This document shows, piece after piece, positions 1-6,146 of a DNA stretch of 9,803 nucleotides (the stretch's first letter is position 1; each line of letters begins with the position of its first letter). Location of the stretch: positions 1 to 9,803 of the forward strand of contig CAZCFQ010000078.1 in NCBI GenBank assembly GCA_964497955.1, read 5' to 3'. Under the pieces are notes generated by a model. It did not search any database. It had not been told where the DNA came from and was given only the letters and a program-made list of their open reading frames with translations. The translations under genes were made by a program, and so were the position numbers. The DNA comes from PWPR01 sp964497955 (GTDB lineage Bacteria; Bacillota; UBA994; PWPR01).

Positions 1-843
1 TTTGTAAAAGGAGCTAGTAGAAAGCTTGTAGGAGTTTTATCTCTTAGAGAGTTAGTTGTTTCTTCAGATGATACACTTATAAAAGATATATCCAGTGACA
101 ATGTTGTATTTGTTTATACTACAGATGACCAAGAAGATGTTGCTGATCTTTTTAAAAGATATGACTTTATTACTATTCCTGTTGTTGATAATGAACAAAG
201 ACTAGTAGGTATTATCACAGTTGATGATATTTTGGATGTAGTAGATGTGGAAAACACTGAGGACTTTCATAAAATGGCTGGTATTTTACCCACTGATGAA
301 GAATACGGCAAAACCTCAATATTTCGTGAAGCTAAAAGTAGGTTTTTGTGGTTACTTATTTTAATGTTAGGTGCTACTTTCACTGGAACTATAATAGCTC
401 ATTATGAAGAAGTTTTATTAGCCGCAGTAGTTTTGTCAAGTTTTATTCCAATGTTAATGGATACTGCTGGTAATGCAGGTGCACAGTCATCTACCGTGGT
501 TATTAGGAGCTTATCATTGGGTACCGTTGAACCCAAAGACTTTTTAACAATTGTTTGGAAAGAAATGCGTGTAAGTCTCATTGTAGGAGTGGGCCTTAGT
601 CTTATAAACTATTTAAGAATTGTTTATCTGATGAGAATGGAACCTGCTGTTGGTATAGTTGTAAGCCTTACTTTATTCTTAGTAATTGTTATGGCTAAAG
701 TTTTAGGTGGAATCTTGCCAGTAATAGCAAAGTTAGTTGGAGTTGACCCAGCTGTTATGGCTAGCCCTTTAATTACTACCATAGTAGACACTTTAGCTTT
801 AATAGCATATTTCCAAATAGCAACTCATTTTTTAATCATATAA
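1..843 (+). CDS. mgtE: Magnesium transporter MgtE, C-terminal part (5' truncated by window edge)
   Basis: Frame 1 is open from the first base, giving the last 280 residues; the N-terminal cytoplasmic domain and the true start lie outside the window. MgtE is a homodimeric Mg2+ channel in the plasma membrane, gated by Mg2+ bound to its cytosolic N and CBS domains. Visible parts: the end of the first CBS domain (about residues 1-30 of the fragment), a second CBS domain (about 33-84, with the ITIPVVD and GIITVDDIL strands), the connecting helix (about 85-113), then the C-terminal membrane domain. The family signature PMLMDTAGNAGAQ is at 150-162; its Asp lies in the ion pore of characterised MgtE. 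The last helix carries DPAVMASPLITT (249-260). The length after the CBS region matches a complete C-terminus. It converges on the peptidase gene and ends just before a shared hairpin terminator. Identification is secure. Confidence 0.95.
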   Translation, partial: FVKGASRKLVGVLSLRELVVSSDDTLIKDISSDNVVFVYTTDDQEDVADLFKRYDFITIPVVDNEQRLVGIITVDDILDVVDVENTEDFHKMAGILPTDEEYGKTSIFREAKSRFLWLLILMLGATFTGTIIAHYEEVLLAAVVLSSFIPMLMDTAGNAGAQSSTVVIRSLSLGTVEPKDFLTIVWKEMRVSLIVGVGLSLINYLRIVYLMRMEPAVGIVVSLTLFLVIVMAKVLGGILPVIAKLVGVDPAVMASPLITTIVDTLALIAYFQIATHFLII

Positions 844-847
844 AAAT

Positions 848-880
848 AGGTTAGAGCATTGTTATGATATGCTCTAACCT
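848..880. terminator. Bidirectional intrinsic terminator between mgtE and the peptidase gene
   Basis: A perfect 12-bp stem (AGGTTAGAGCAT at 848-859, its complement at 869-880) encloses a 9-nt loop. It is followed by AAATTATTTATTT on the + strand and by ATTTTTA on the - strand. It begins 5 bases past the mgtE stop and 8 bases beyond the end of the convergent peptidase gene, so it can serve both. The T-tracts are imperfect. Confidence 0.8.
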
Positions 881-887
881 AAATTAT

Positions 888-2129
888 TTATTTAGCTTTA
901 ATTATAATCAAATCCTCTTGAGGTTCAATAAGATACTCTCCACCCTCTTTTGTAACTACTGCCATTTCTTCAACAGAGATTAATCTCTCTCCCTCATCCA
1001 CTTGCCATGCATAAAAACCATCATAAGCAAACACTTGCCCTTCTCTTAAGACTCTAAGAGCATCTGTTGGAGGAACTTCCCTTTGTCCACCTGTTAAAGC
1101 TGGTCCTATATCATGAGCAAAGTATCCAACTGGATGTCCTGTTCCCCATTTGACATTATCAGAACCACTTTCACTCATCCAATCTCGCTGCGCTAGATCT
1201 AGATCATATCCCATTACACCAGGCTTCATCTCATCTAGAACTAATCTATGTCCTTTTATCGCAGCCTTCCACTTATCTAAATCTTCTTTAGGAACTTTAT
1301 TTTGTTCTTTATCTAATACATATGCAAATCTTTGGTAATCAGTGCACCATCTATCATATACTTTTATTCCAAAATCAGTTTGAATAAAATCACCTGGCTC
1401 TATTATTTTATCACTTGCACTTGCATGACCTCTAGCAACCCCAGAATTAACGCTAGGATTATGATTTGGTGACCAGCCATCCTTTACTCCATACTTTTCT
1501 AAATCACTTCTTATCCAACTAGCTACATCGCTGTCTTTAGTTACTCCTGGGACAATCTTTCTATATGCATCTTCAATTATTTTTACAGTTAGTTTTCCTG
1601 CTTCTCTCATAATATCAACTTCTTCATCAAGTTTTACTGAAAGCCATTCAGATACTAAATCTTGTGAAGAAACTAAATTACTTTTCATAAAGTTAAGTGC
1701 ATCTTCTAACTTTTTTCTTTGAGTATAGGATAGACCATCTGAAATATTCTTATTTGAGCTATTAATTGCTATTTTTCCAGGGTTAATTTCATGCATCATT
1801 TTTGCAACTTCACTGTATAAATGCTCTGGGTTTTCAAGTGTTATAATCTCATCATGAACGTTCATTTCTTTTAGCCCTACTACTTCTCCCCAAGGGCAAA
1901 AAGCTGTTGAGTGTACACTTTCATTCTCTAATGTGAATATAATTGCCATTTCTTTTCCTGCATTTTCTCCTCCAACATGATCAGCAAGTGGATCATTTGC
2001 ATTTTCTCGACAAATTATTATCCAAGAATCTACTTCTGCTAATTTCATTGCTTTTGGCAGTAATCTACTAATTCTTTTTCGTCTAATTCTTTCCCAAGGA
2101 CTTTTATCACTAAAATTATATTCTGTCAT
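888..2129 (-). CDS. M24-family metallopeptidase (Xaa-Pro peptidase-like)
   Basis: Encodes 413 residues in the pita-bread metallopeptidase fold. Residues about 12-150 resemble a creatinase-type N-terminal domain and about 170-410 the M24 catalytic domain. Aligning by eye with E. coli PepP, the metal-binding set is Asp252 (QTDFG), Asp264 (CTDYQ), His332 (GTGHP), Asp370 (FAYDG) and Glu387 (SVEEM). His235 (RGHAS) and His339 (FAHDI) match the two substrate-binding or catalytic histidines. The fourth ligand is normally Glu and here is Asp. No signal peptide or membrane segment is seen, so a cytoplasmic enzyme is likely. Family members cut X-Pro bonds, but some have other roles (creatinase-like), so the substrate is not assigned. 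The ATG is preceded by AAAGGGGAG, 10 bases upstream. The gene appears monocistronic, with its own promoter and operator-like repeat. Confidence 0.85.
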   Translation of the reverse strand: MTEYNFSDKSPWERIRRKRISRLLPKAMKLAEVDSWIIICRENANDPLADHVGGENAGKEMAIIFTLENESVHSTAFCPWGEVVGLKEMNVHDEIITLENPEHLYSEVAKMMHEINPGKIAINSSNKNISDGLSYTQRKKLEDALNFMKSNLVSSQDLVSEWLSVKLDEEVDIMREAGKLTVKIIEDAYRKIVPGVTKDSDVASWIRSDLEKYGVKDGWSPNHNPSVNSGVARGHASASDKIIEPGDFIQTDFGIKVYDRWCTDYQRFAYVLDKEQNKVPKEDLDKWKAAIKGHRLVLDEMKPGVMGYDLDLAQRDWMSESGSDNVKWGTGHPVGYFAHDIGPALTGGQREVPPTDALRVLREGQVFAYDGFYAWQVDEGERLISVEEMAVVTKEGGEYLIEPQEDLIIIKAK

Positions 2130-2161
2130 ATCTATAACACTCCCCTTTACTTCTTACTTCA

Positions 2162-2187
2162 ACTTTATCATTATAGTTTGATAAAGT
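2162..2187 (-). promoter_or_regulatory. Promoter -10 inside an inverted repeat upstream of the M24 peptidase gene
   Basis: A perfect 9-bp inverted repeat (ACTTTATCA at 2162-2170, TGATAAAGT at 2179-2187, 8-base spacer) overlaps a consensus -10 box TATAAT on the - strand (2170-2175). A start point near 2163 would give a leader of about 35 bases carrying the AAAGGGGAG site. The -35 region is weak (TTTTAA at a 17-base spacing), which fits regulated expression. The position suggests an operator, but no regulator gene is in the window. Confidence 0.5.
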
Positions 2188-2215
2188 AAATCTTAAAATA
2201 TGCTTAAATAGTTTT

Positions 2216-2260
2216 AAAATAAAAAACACCCATAAGCTTTCAAATAAGCTTAAATGGATG
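2216..2260 (-). terminator. Intrinsic terminator of the tRNA-Leu gene
   Basis: On the - strand, CATCCAT pairs with ATGGGTG (one G-U), a UU bulge follows, then AAGCTT pairs with AAGCTT around a 6-nt loop; T6 and ATTTT come next. It starts 6 bases beyond the tRNA CCA end. It separates the tRNA transcript from the peptidase gene downstream. Confidence 0.75.
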
Positions 2261-2265
2261 ATTTT

Positions 2266-2354
2266 TGGTGCCGAGGGAGGGACTCGAACCCTCACGTGGG
2301 GTAAACCACGCCAGATTTTGAGTCTGGTGCGTCTGCCAATTCCGCCACCTCGGC
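2266..2354 (-). tRNA. tRNA-Leu (anticodon CAA)
   Basis: An 89-nt tRNA read on the - strand, with encoded CCA at its 3' end. The acceptor stem is GCCGAGG/CCTCGGC with discriminator A. The anticodon arm CCAGA-CTCAAAA-TCTGG gives anticodon CAA, reading UUG leucine codons. A long variable arm (CGTGG/CCACG) marks the class II fold of leucine tRNAs. The T arm is GAGGG-TTCGAGT-CCCTC. It sits alone, with a good promoter upstream and a hairpin terminator downstream, and is divergent from the tat cassette. Confidence 0.96.
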
Positions 2355-2392
2355 AATTTGTGAGAAATTTTTAATTTTTTGTAGCAAAAATT

Positions 2393-2421
2393 ATATTAGC
2401 ATCAAAACTTTAAAGTGTCAA
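2393..2421 (-). promoter_or_regulatory. Sigma-A-type promoter of tRNA-Leu
   Basis: On the - strand a perfect -35 box TTGACA (2416-2421) is followed after exactly 17 bases by TAATAT (2393-2398). Transcription would start near 2386, about 30 bases before the mature 5' end of the tRNA. Confidence 0.8.
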
Positions 2422-2736
2422 GTAATAAAGTAACTGCACAATAAGGTTAGACTTCATAAACAATCTACATCTACTCGATTATTATCCGAGTGATCTAGTT
2501 TGATTTTATTGATAATAATAATGCATTATAATAATTTTCCATTCTAATTATTTGTAAAAGACTACTTATAAATATACTTAATATATAATCAATTACTTAT
2601 TTGATATATCTTGACAAAAGTAATTATTAAATTAAAAAATTTAATTTAAATGATAATAGTCTCAATTTTTGCTTATATTAATATCATTTAATTTAAATTT
2701 AATATAACTAACTGTTTCGACTACAAAAGCTTCTCT
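2422..2736. other. AT-rich intergenic stretch between tRNA-Leu and the first tat cassette
   Basis: No coding frame with a credible start and ribosome site was found. It holds a TTGACA hexamer (2611-2616) without a good -10 partner, a weak 5-bp hairpin (ACTCG 2473-2477 with CGAGT 2487-2491), and the large inverted repeat listed separately. Composition is almost entirely A and T in its second half. Confidence 0.6.
2637..2700. repeat. 19-bp imperfect inverted repeat upstream of the first tat cassette
   Basis: The arms AAATTTAATTTAAATGATA (2637-2655) and TATCATTTAATTTAAATTT (2682-2700) are reverse complements at 18 of 19 positions, separated by 26 bases. The repeat lies upstream of the candidate tatA promoter. 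It could be an operator or a cruciform-forming element. Very low complexity makes chance occurrence possible. I see no equivalent upstream of the second cassette. Confidence 0.45.
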
Positions 2737-2764
2737 TTTACTTATTTTATGACTGTGGTAGAAT
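2737..2764 (+). promoter_or_regulatory. Candidate promoter of the first tat-selenoprotein cassette
   Basis: TTTACT (2737-2742) is followed after 16 bases by TAGAAT (2759-2764) carrying an extended -10 TG at 2756-2757. Start of transcription would be near 2771, giving a leader of about 45 bases before tatA. The match is moderate. Confidence 0.4.
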
Positions 2765-2815
2765 ATTTATAGATTCATATATATACATATGCGCACATAC
2801 AAGGAGGGGAATTTA

Positions 2816-2989
2816 ATGTTTGGTAAAATAGGTTTTCCAGAACTGATTTTAATACTGGTAATAGCATTAGTTGTATTTGGCCCTGCAAAGCTACCTGAAA
2901 TTGGTGAATCACTTGGCAAATCAATACGACAATTTAAGAAAAGTGTTGAAGTTAATGATGACAAAGAAACAACTAATAGCGAAGAATAA
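2816..2989 (+). CDS. tatA: Sec-independent protein translocase TatA (copy 1)
   Basis: A 57-residue TatA, the pore-forming subunit of twin-arginine export in the plasma membrane. It shows the short N-terminal helix with the FPEL motif (residues 7-10), one membrane segment (about 7-21), the hinge FGPAKLPEIG (21-30), an amphipathic helix (GESLGKSIRQFKKSV, 30-44) and a short acidic tail. An ATG at 2789 would add nine residues. The strong site AAGGAGGGG (2801-2809) lies six bases before the ATG at 2816, and family alignment begins there, so 2816 is chosen. It is the first gene of a tatA-tatC-selenolipoprotein unit; tatC follows after 14 bases. The first 46 residues match copy 2 except at residue 24 (Ala here, Ser there), while the tails differ. 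No separate TatB is present, as is usual for Gram-positive TatAC systems. Confidence 0.93.
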   Translation: MFGKIGFPELILILVIALVVFGPAKLPEIGESLGKSIRQFKKSVEVNDDKETTNSEE

Positions 2990-3003
2990 CACGGTCTTAT
3001 AGG

Positions 3004-3714
3004 ATGATAGATGAATCACAAACCGTAGTAGACCATCTAAGTGAGTTAAGAACAAGAATTATTATTGTAGTTGCTTCTATTATAATTTTCTCTCTAATTA
3101 GCTACCAATTTATAGATAAAATAATCACTTTAGCTATAGAACCTGCAAATGATCTGGAGTTTATATATATTACTCCAAGTGAGCTTTTTCTAACCTATGT
3201 TAAAACATCGCTTTTAAGTGGAACAATCTTATCACTTCCAATACTTCTTTATCAAGTATGGAGGTTTGCCTTACCTGGTATAACTTTTAAAAAGAAAATA
3301 TACATGGCAATAATAAATATCTTAGCAATAGCCTTTTTTTGCTTAGGAGCATTCTTTGCATATAAAGTTATTGTTCCTATAACACTAGATTTTTTTACTA
3401 AGTTCTCTAGGCTTGAGATTGCTCCTATGTTTACTTTTGCAAACTATACAAGTTTTTTAATTTCTTTGTTATTAGCTTTTGGAATAGCTTTTGAGCTACC
3501 AATTATAGTTATGCTACTAACTCAATTCAACTTAATCACTCCAATAATATTGAAATCAACTAGAAAATACATAATATTAGCTATTTTTATATTAGCAGCA
3601 ATACTAACACCTCCAGACATAGTATCTCAAGGATTATTAGCTTTACCCATGGTGTTTTTACTAGAACTTAGCATCTTAATATCTACCTTAATTTATAAAG
3701 GTAAGAAAAAGTAA
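3004..3714 (+). CDS. tatC: Twin-arginine translocase subunit TatC (copy 1), variant substrate site
   Basis: A 236-residue TatC, the six-helix membrane receptor that binds Tat signal peptides. Conserved parts: HLSELR (11-16), with Glu14 equivalent to E. coli Glu15; LYQVWRFALPG (82-92); FGIAFELP (159-166), with Glu164 equivalent to Glu170; LTPPDIVSQ (201-209), with Asp205 equivalent to Asp211. It ends in a basic tail. The family's conserved Glu in the first cytoplasmic loop (E. coli Glu103, in PALYKHERR) aligns with Lys97 (PGITFKKK), an unusual loss at a residue needed for signal recognition in characterised TatC. The ATG at 3004 has only a weak AGG before it and lies 14 bases after tatA, so coupled translation is likely. 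By hand count it differs from copy 2 at about 38 of 236 positions. Confidence 0.94.
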   Translation: MIDESQTVVDHLSELRTRIIIVVASIIIFSLISYQFIDKIITLAIEPANDLEFIYITPSELFLTYVKTSLLSGTILSLPILLYQVWRFALPGITFKKKIYMAIINILAIAFFCLGAFFAYKVIVPITLDFFTKFSRLEIAPMFTFANYTSFLISLLLAFGIAFELPIIVMLLTQFNLITPIILKSTRKYIILAIFILAAILTPPDIVSQGLLALPMVFLLELSILISTLIYKGKKK

Positions 3715-3736
3715 AAGGAAAGAAAGGATTTTGTAA

Positions 3737-4432
3737 ATGGATGAAATGAAACAAAAAGAATCTCTTGCTCAAAAGAAAATGAGCAGAGCTGATTTCCTTA
3801 AAGGTATGGGAAAATCAGTAGCAGGAATCACATTAGTTGGAGGTATGAGTGCATTTTTAGCTGGTTGTGAAAATGAAGCAGCAGCACCAGCAGATAATAC
3901 AGTAAGCACTCCACAAGGCGCTCCAGAATGGCCATTTGAGTATGTAGAAGTTGATATTTCTAAAGCAGAAGCTAGAGCATATAACGCATATAAAACTCAA
4001 GGTGGTTGAGGTATAGGTGTTGCCGAAGGTCTTTTCGGTACAATGGCAGATGAAGTAGGTTATCCTTTTAACCAAATTCCAACTGGTGCTTATATTAATG
4101 CTTCTGGAGGATATCAAAGCTCTTCACTTTGCGGAACTATAGGTGCAGCTGCAGCTTTTATTGGTACAGTAGCTGAAAAAGATACTGCAAAACAAATTAT
4201 TAAAGACTTAATTGCTTGGTATAAAGAAGCTGATATGCCAATTTATCAACCAGAAGAGTTACAATTACCAACTACAGTAGCAAACTCAGAGATTTGTTAT
4301 GATTCAGTAAGCAATTTCATGACTGAGTCTGGATATGGCTATAGTGATCCAGAAAGAAAACAGAGATGTGCTGGTGTTACAGCTGATGTAACTAGAAAAA
4401 CACTAGAATTGTTAAACGACGCATTATTATAA
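3737..4432 (+). CDS. Tat-exported selenolipoprotein of the C_GCAxxG_C_C family (copy 1; Sec at codon 91)
   Basis: One 231-residue selenoprotein if TGA at 4007-4009 is read as selenocysteine; otherwise it looks like two broken ORFs. The N-terminus is a Tat-like signal: KKMSRADFLK (13-22) with a single Arg, a hydrophobic stretch (25-41) and the lipobox LAGC (41-44), so Cys44 should be lipidated and the protein anchored outside the membrane. After a linker comes WPFEYVEVD (65-73), then the core GGU-GIGVAEG (89-98), SLCGTIGAA (130-138, Cys132), EICYDS (185-190, Cys187) and KQRCAG (208-213, Cys211). The cysteine order matches the C_GCAxxG_C_C putative redox family, with Sec91 at the first Cys. No CxxCH haem motif is present. 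Function is unknown; redox or metal-cluster chemistry is inferred. AGAAAGGA lies 8 bases before the ATG. It follows tatC by 22 bases, so it is probably that Tat system's cargo. Confidence 0.9.
4007..4039 (+). promoter_or_regulatory. Bacterial SECIS element with UGA selenocysteine codon (copy 1)
   Basis: UGA (4007-4009) is followed 12 bases later by a 6-bp stem GCCGAA (4022-4027) / UUCGGU (4034-4039, closed by G-U) around the loop GGUCUU (4028-4033). The loop begins 18 bases after UGA. GGUCU at this spacing resembles the SelB-binding hairpin of E. coli fdhF as I recall it. Confidence 0.9.
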
Positions 4433-4438
4433 TTATTA

Positions 4439-4469
4439 ATATGAGCACAGCAAATTGCTGTGCTCATAT
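4439..4469. terminator. Terminator after the first selenoprotein gene, probably bidirectional
   Basis: A perfect 13-bp stem (ATATGAGCACAGC at 4439-4451, complement at 4457-4469) has a 5-nt loop. It lies 6 bases past the selenoprotein stop and 17 bases beyond the end of the convergent methyltransferase gene. T-runs on both sides are broken by A, so efficiency is uncertain. Confidence 0.75.
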
Positions 4470-4486
4470 ATATTTATTATGAAGTT

Positions 4487-5635
4487 TTATTTATCGTTAA
4501 TATAATCTTTTGGAGGTCTTGGACCATAAAACTGATAATAATCCACTCTTATGTTTCCATTATAGAGCTTTCTCTTCCTATCAGCATCTCTTTGTAAAGC
4601 ACTTTCAATATTTTCATCAGCAGTTAACACATAATATGACCAAGTTTGTTGTCTTCTCATAATTTCAAAAAGCGTATCATAAATATGGTTTATCTCATTT
4701 TCTGATCCTACTCTCTGACCATAAGGTGCATTAGTTATCATAACTCCATAATCTGTTTCAAAAGTATGTTGTGATATATCTTTAACTTCAAACTTAATAT
4801 CATCACTTACTCCTGCTTCAATTGCATTCCTTTTAGCTATACTAATTACCTCAGGATCTATATCAGTACCTTTTATATTTAGTCTTACTCTCTGATTTAT
4901 ATTCTTATATGCGTTAGCTCTTGCTCTTTTCCAGATTTCTTTTGGTGTTTTTGTATAGTTTTCTGCTAAAAATGTCCTAGCTAGTCCTGGTGCAATATTT
5001 CTTGCTATCATAGCTGCTTCAATTAAAATTGTACCAGAACCACATAATGGATCTAATAAAAGTCTGTTTGGATTCCAATAGCTTAATTTTACCAATCCAG
5101 CTGCTAATGTTTCCTTAAGCGGAGCATCTCCTGCATCAAGTCTATATCCTCTTTTATATAAACTATCTCCTGTAGTATCAACTAAAAGCCTGCCATAATC
5201 TTTTTCAATCATAAATTCAATCCTATATTCTTTTCCTGTTTCAGGGAAATATGAATGAGTTGTTTTAGCCTTTAGTCTTTCAATTATTGACTTTTTAGTT
5301 ATAGACTGACAACTTCTAACACTTCTAAGTTGGCTTTTATTAGTTCTACCATTAACTATGATTTGTCCATCGTACTCAATCCATTCTTCCCATGGAACGC
5401 TTTTAGTAGCTTGGAAGAGTTCTTCAAATGAACGAGTTAAACCTTCAAAAACTATTACCATAACTCTTTCAGCTGTTCTTAAGAATATATTCAAAGTAGC
5501 TACATCTTCAATCTTGCCATCTATAATTACATAGCCATTATGCATTTCAATATCAGAGTAGCCTAGCTCTTTAAGTTCCCACTTTACTAAAGTTTCTAAA
5601 CCAAACTCTGTTTTAATCAATATTTTAGTATTCAT
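4487..5635 (-). CDS. THUMP-domain class I SAM-dependent rRNA methyltransferase (RlmL/YpsC-like)
   Basis: A 382-residue enzyme expected to methylate the N2 of a guanine in 23S rRNA, by similarity to RlmL N-terminal-half and YpsC-type proteins. Positions from Met1 at 5635: an N-terminal ferredoxin-like and THUMP region (about 1-155, with RSCQSITKKSI at 107-117), then a Rossmann methyltransferase domain with the SAM-binding motif LLLDPLCGSGTILIEAA (192-208), the acidic TDID (257-260) and catalytic NAPYG (302-306), a variant of the family's (N/D)PPYG. Basic residues near the C-terminus fit RNA binding. An ATG at 5647 would add MVFK, but GAGG abuts it directly. The family-like start MNTKILIKTEFGLE is preferred, with GAGG 12 bases upstream. 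It is a housekeeping-type gene lying opposite to, and between, the two tat cassettes. The exact target base is inferred. Confidence 0.88.
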   Translation of the reverse strand: MNTKILIKTEFGLETLVKWELKELGYSDIEMHNGYVIIDGKIEDVATLNIFLRTAERVMVIVFEGLTRSFEELFQATKSVPWEEWIEYDGQIIVNGRTNKSQLRSVRSCQSITKKSIIERLKAKTTHSYFPETGKEYRIEFMIEKDYGRLLVDTTGDSLYKRGYRLDAGDAPLKETLAAGLVKLSYWNPNRLLLDPLCGSGTILIEAAMIARNIAPGLARTFLAENYTKTPKEIWKRARANAYKNINQRVRLNIKGTDIDPEVISIAKRNAIEAGVSDDIKFEVKDISQHTFETDYGVMITNAPYGQRVGSENEINHIYDTLFEIMRRQQTWSYYVLTADENIESALQRDADRKRKLYNGNIRVDYYQFYGPRPPKDYINDK

Positions 5636-5713
5636 CTTAAACACCATCCTCGACTAATAATTCTACCATTTATATTAGTAAAAACAAATTTTATTAAACA
5701 TTTTATACCTACT

Positions 5714-5741
5714 TTATTAAAATAGTTCTCTTTTTGGTCAA
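5714..5741 (-). promoter_or_regulatory. Candidate promoter of the methyltransferase gene
   Basis: On the - strand TTGACC (5736-5741) is followed after 16 bases by TAATAA (5714-5719). Start would be near 5707, with a leader of about 70 bases. The region is very AT-rich, so other -10 matches such as TATAAA nearby are possible. Confidence 0.35.
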
Positions 5742-5867
5742 ATTGATAAAATAGTTTAAAAATTATAATATTTATTTTATGGTTATATGACCTAAATATA
5801 CTTGTTAGCTAAATATATTTTAGACTATATTTAAATTATAGTATTATTTCGTGTATCTAAATATCTC
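5742..5867. other. AT-rich divergent spacer between the methyltransferase gene and the second tat cassette
   Basis: Part of a gene-free stretch of about 320 bases (5636-5955). No coding frame with a ribosome site is seen. CTAAATATA occurs twice (starting 5792 and 5809). The only other signals are the two candidate promoters at either side. Confidence 0.5.
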
Positions 5868-5896
5868 TTTAACTTCATTTTTCTCTATGTTAATAT
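5868..5896 (+). promoter_or_regulatory. Candidate promoter of the second tat-selenoprotein cassette
   Basis: TTTAAC (5868-5873) and TAATAT (5891-5896) are separated by 17 bases. Start near 5903 would give a leader of about 53 bases before tatA. Its sequence differs from the candidate promoter of copy 1, so the two cassettes may be controlled separately. Confidence 0.4.
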
Positions 5897-5955
5897 CGTT
5901 TCTGTAGTGCTTAAAAGTATTAAATTTTTATTCATAGATAAAAGGAGGGAATTAG

Positions 5956-6132
5956 ATGTTTGGCAAAATAGGTTTTCCAGAACTAATCTTAATACTAGTA
6001 ATTGCTTTAGTTGTTTTTGGTCCATCAAAGCTACCTGAAATTGGTGAGTCTTTAGGTAAATCCATTAGGCAATTTAAGAAAAGTGTAGAAGTCGATAATA
6101 GCAGTGAAGAAAAAAAGGATAAAGAAGAGTAA
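5956..6132 (+). CDS. tatA: Sec-independent protein translocase TatA (copy 2)
   Basis: A 58-residue TatA, easily missed because of its length. From ATG at 5956 it reads MFGKIGFPEL, a membrane segment (about 7-21), hinge FGPSKLPEIG (21-30), an amphipathic helix (30-44) and a charged tail ending EEKKDKEE. It should assemble with the TatC encoded 14 bases downstream to form the transport pore. The start is fixed by AAAGGAGGGA (5941-5950), five bases before the ATG. The first 46 residues differ from copy 1 only at residue 24 (Ser here), whereas the tails have diverged in sequence and gained lysines. The near identity of the functional part suggests strong constraint or recent exchange between copies. 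Confidence 0.92.
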   Translation: MFGKIGFPELILILVIALVVFGPSKLPEIGESLGKSIRQFKKSVEVDNSSEEKKDKEE

Positions 6133-6146
6133 GATTTGGTAGAAAA

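Noticed and set aside
1150..1338. 62-codon + strand frame inside the peptidase gene
   Set aside because: It lies wholly within a strong gene on the other strand, without a ribosome site or recognisable protein.
2266..2354. tRNA-Leu as an integration site for a mobile island carrying the tat cassette
   Set aside because: The 3' end of the tRNA faces away from the cassettes, I see no repeated copy of its 3' end, and there is no integrase or insertion sequence in the window.
2473..2491. Hairpin ACTCG/CGAGT as a terminator or small RNA
   Set aside because: Only 5 bp with a 9-nt loop and no T-run; too weak to call.
4007..4009. TGA as a nonsense mutation making the first selenoprotein gene a pseudogene
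   Set aside because: The downstream frame stays intact, the paralogue has TGA at the same codon, and both are followed by the same SECIS-type hairpin.
3857..4117. Open frame on the - strand across the first selenoprotein gene
   Set aside because: It is the antisense shadow of a well-supported gene, has no ribosome site and gives a low-complexity Cys/Ser/Thr-rich product.
3737..4432. A multihaem cytochrome c related to split-Soret cytochrome as cargo
   Set aside because: No CxxCH motif occurs in either cargo protein; only the shared Cys pattern supports the relationship.
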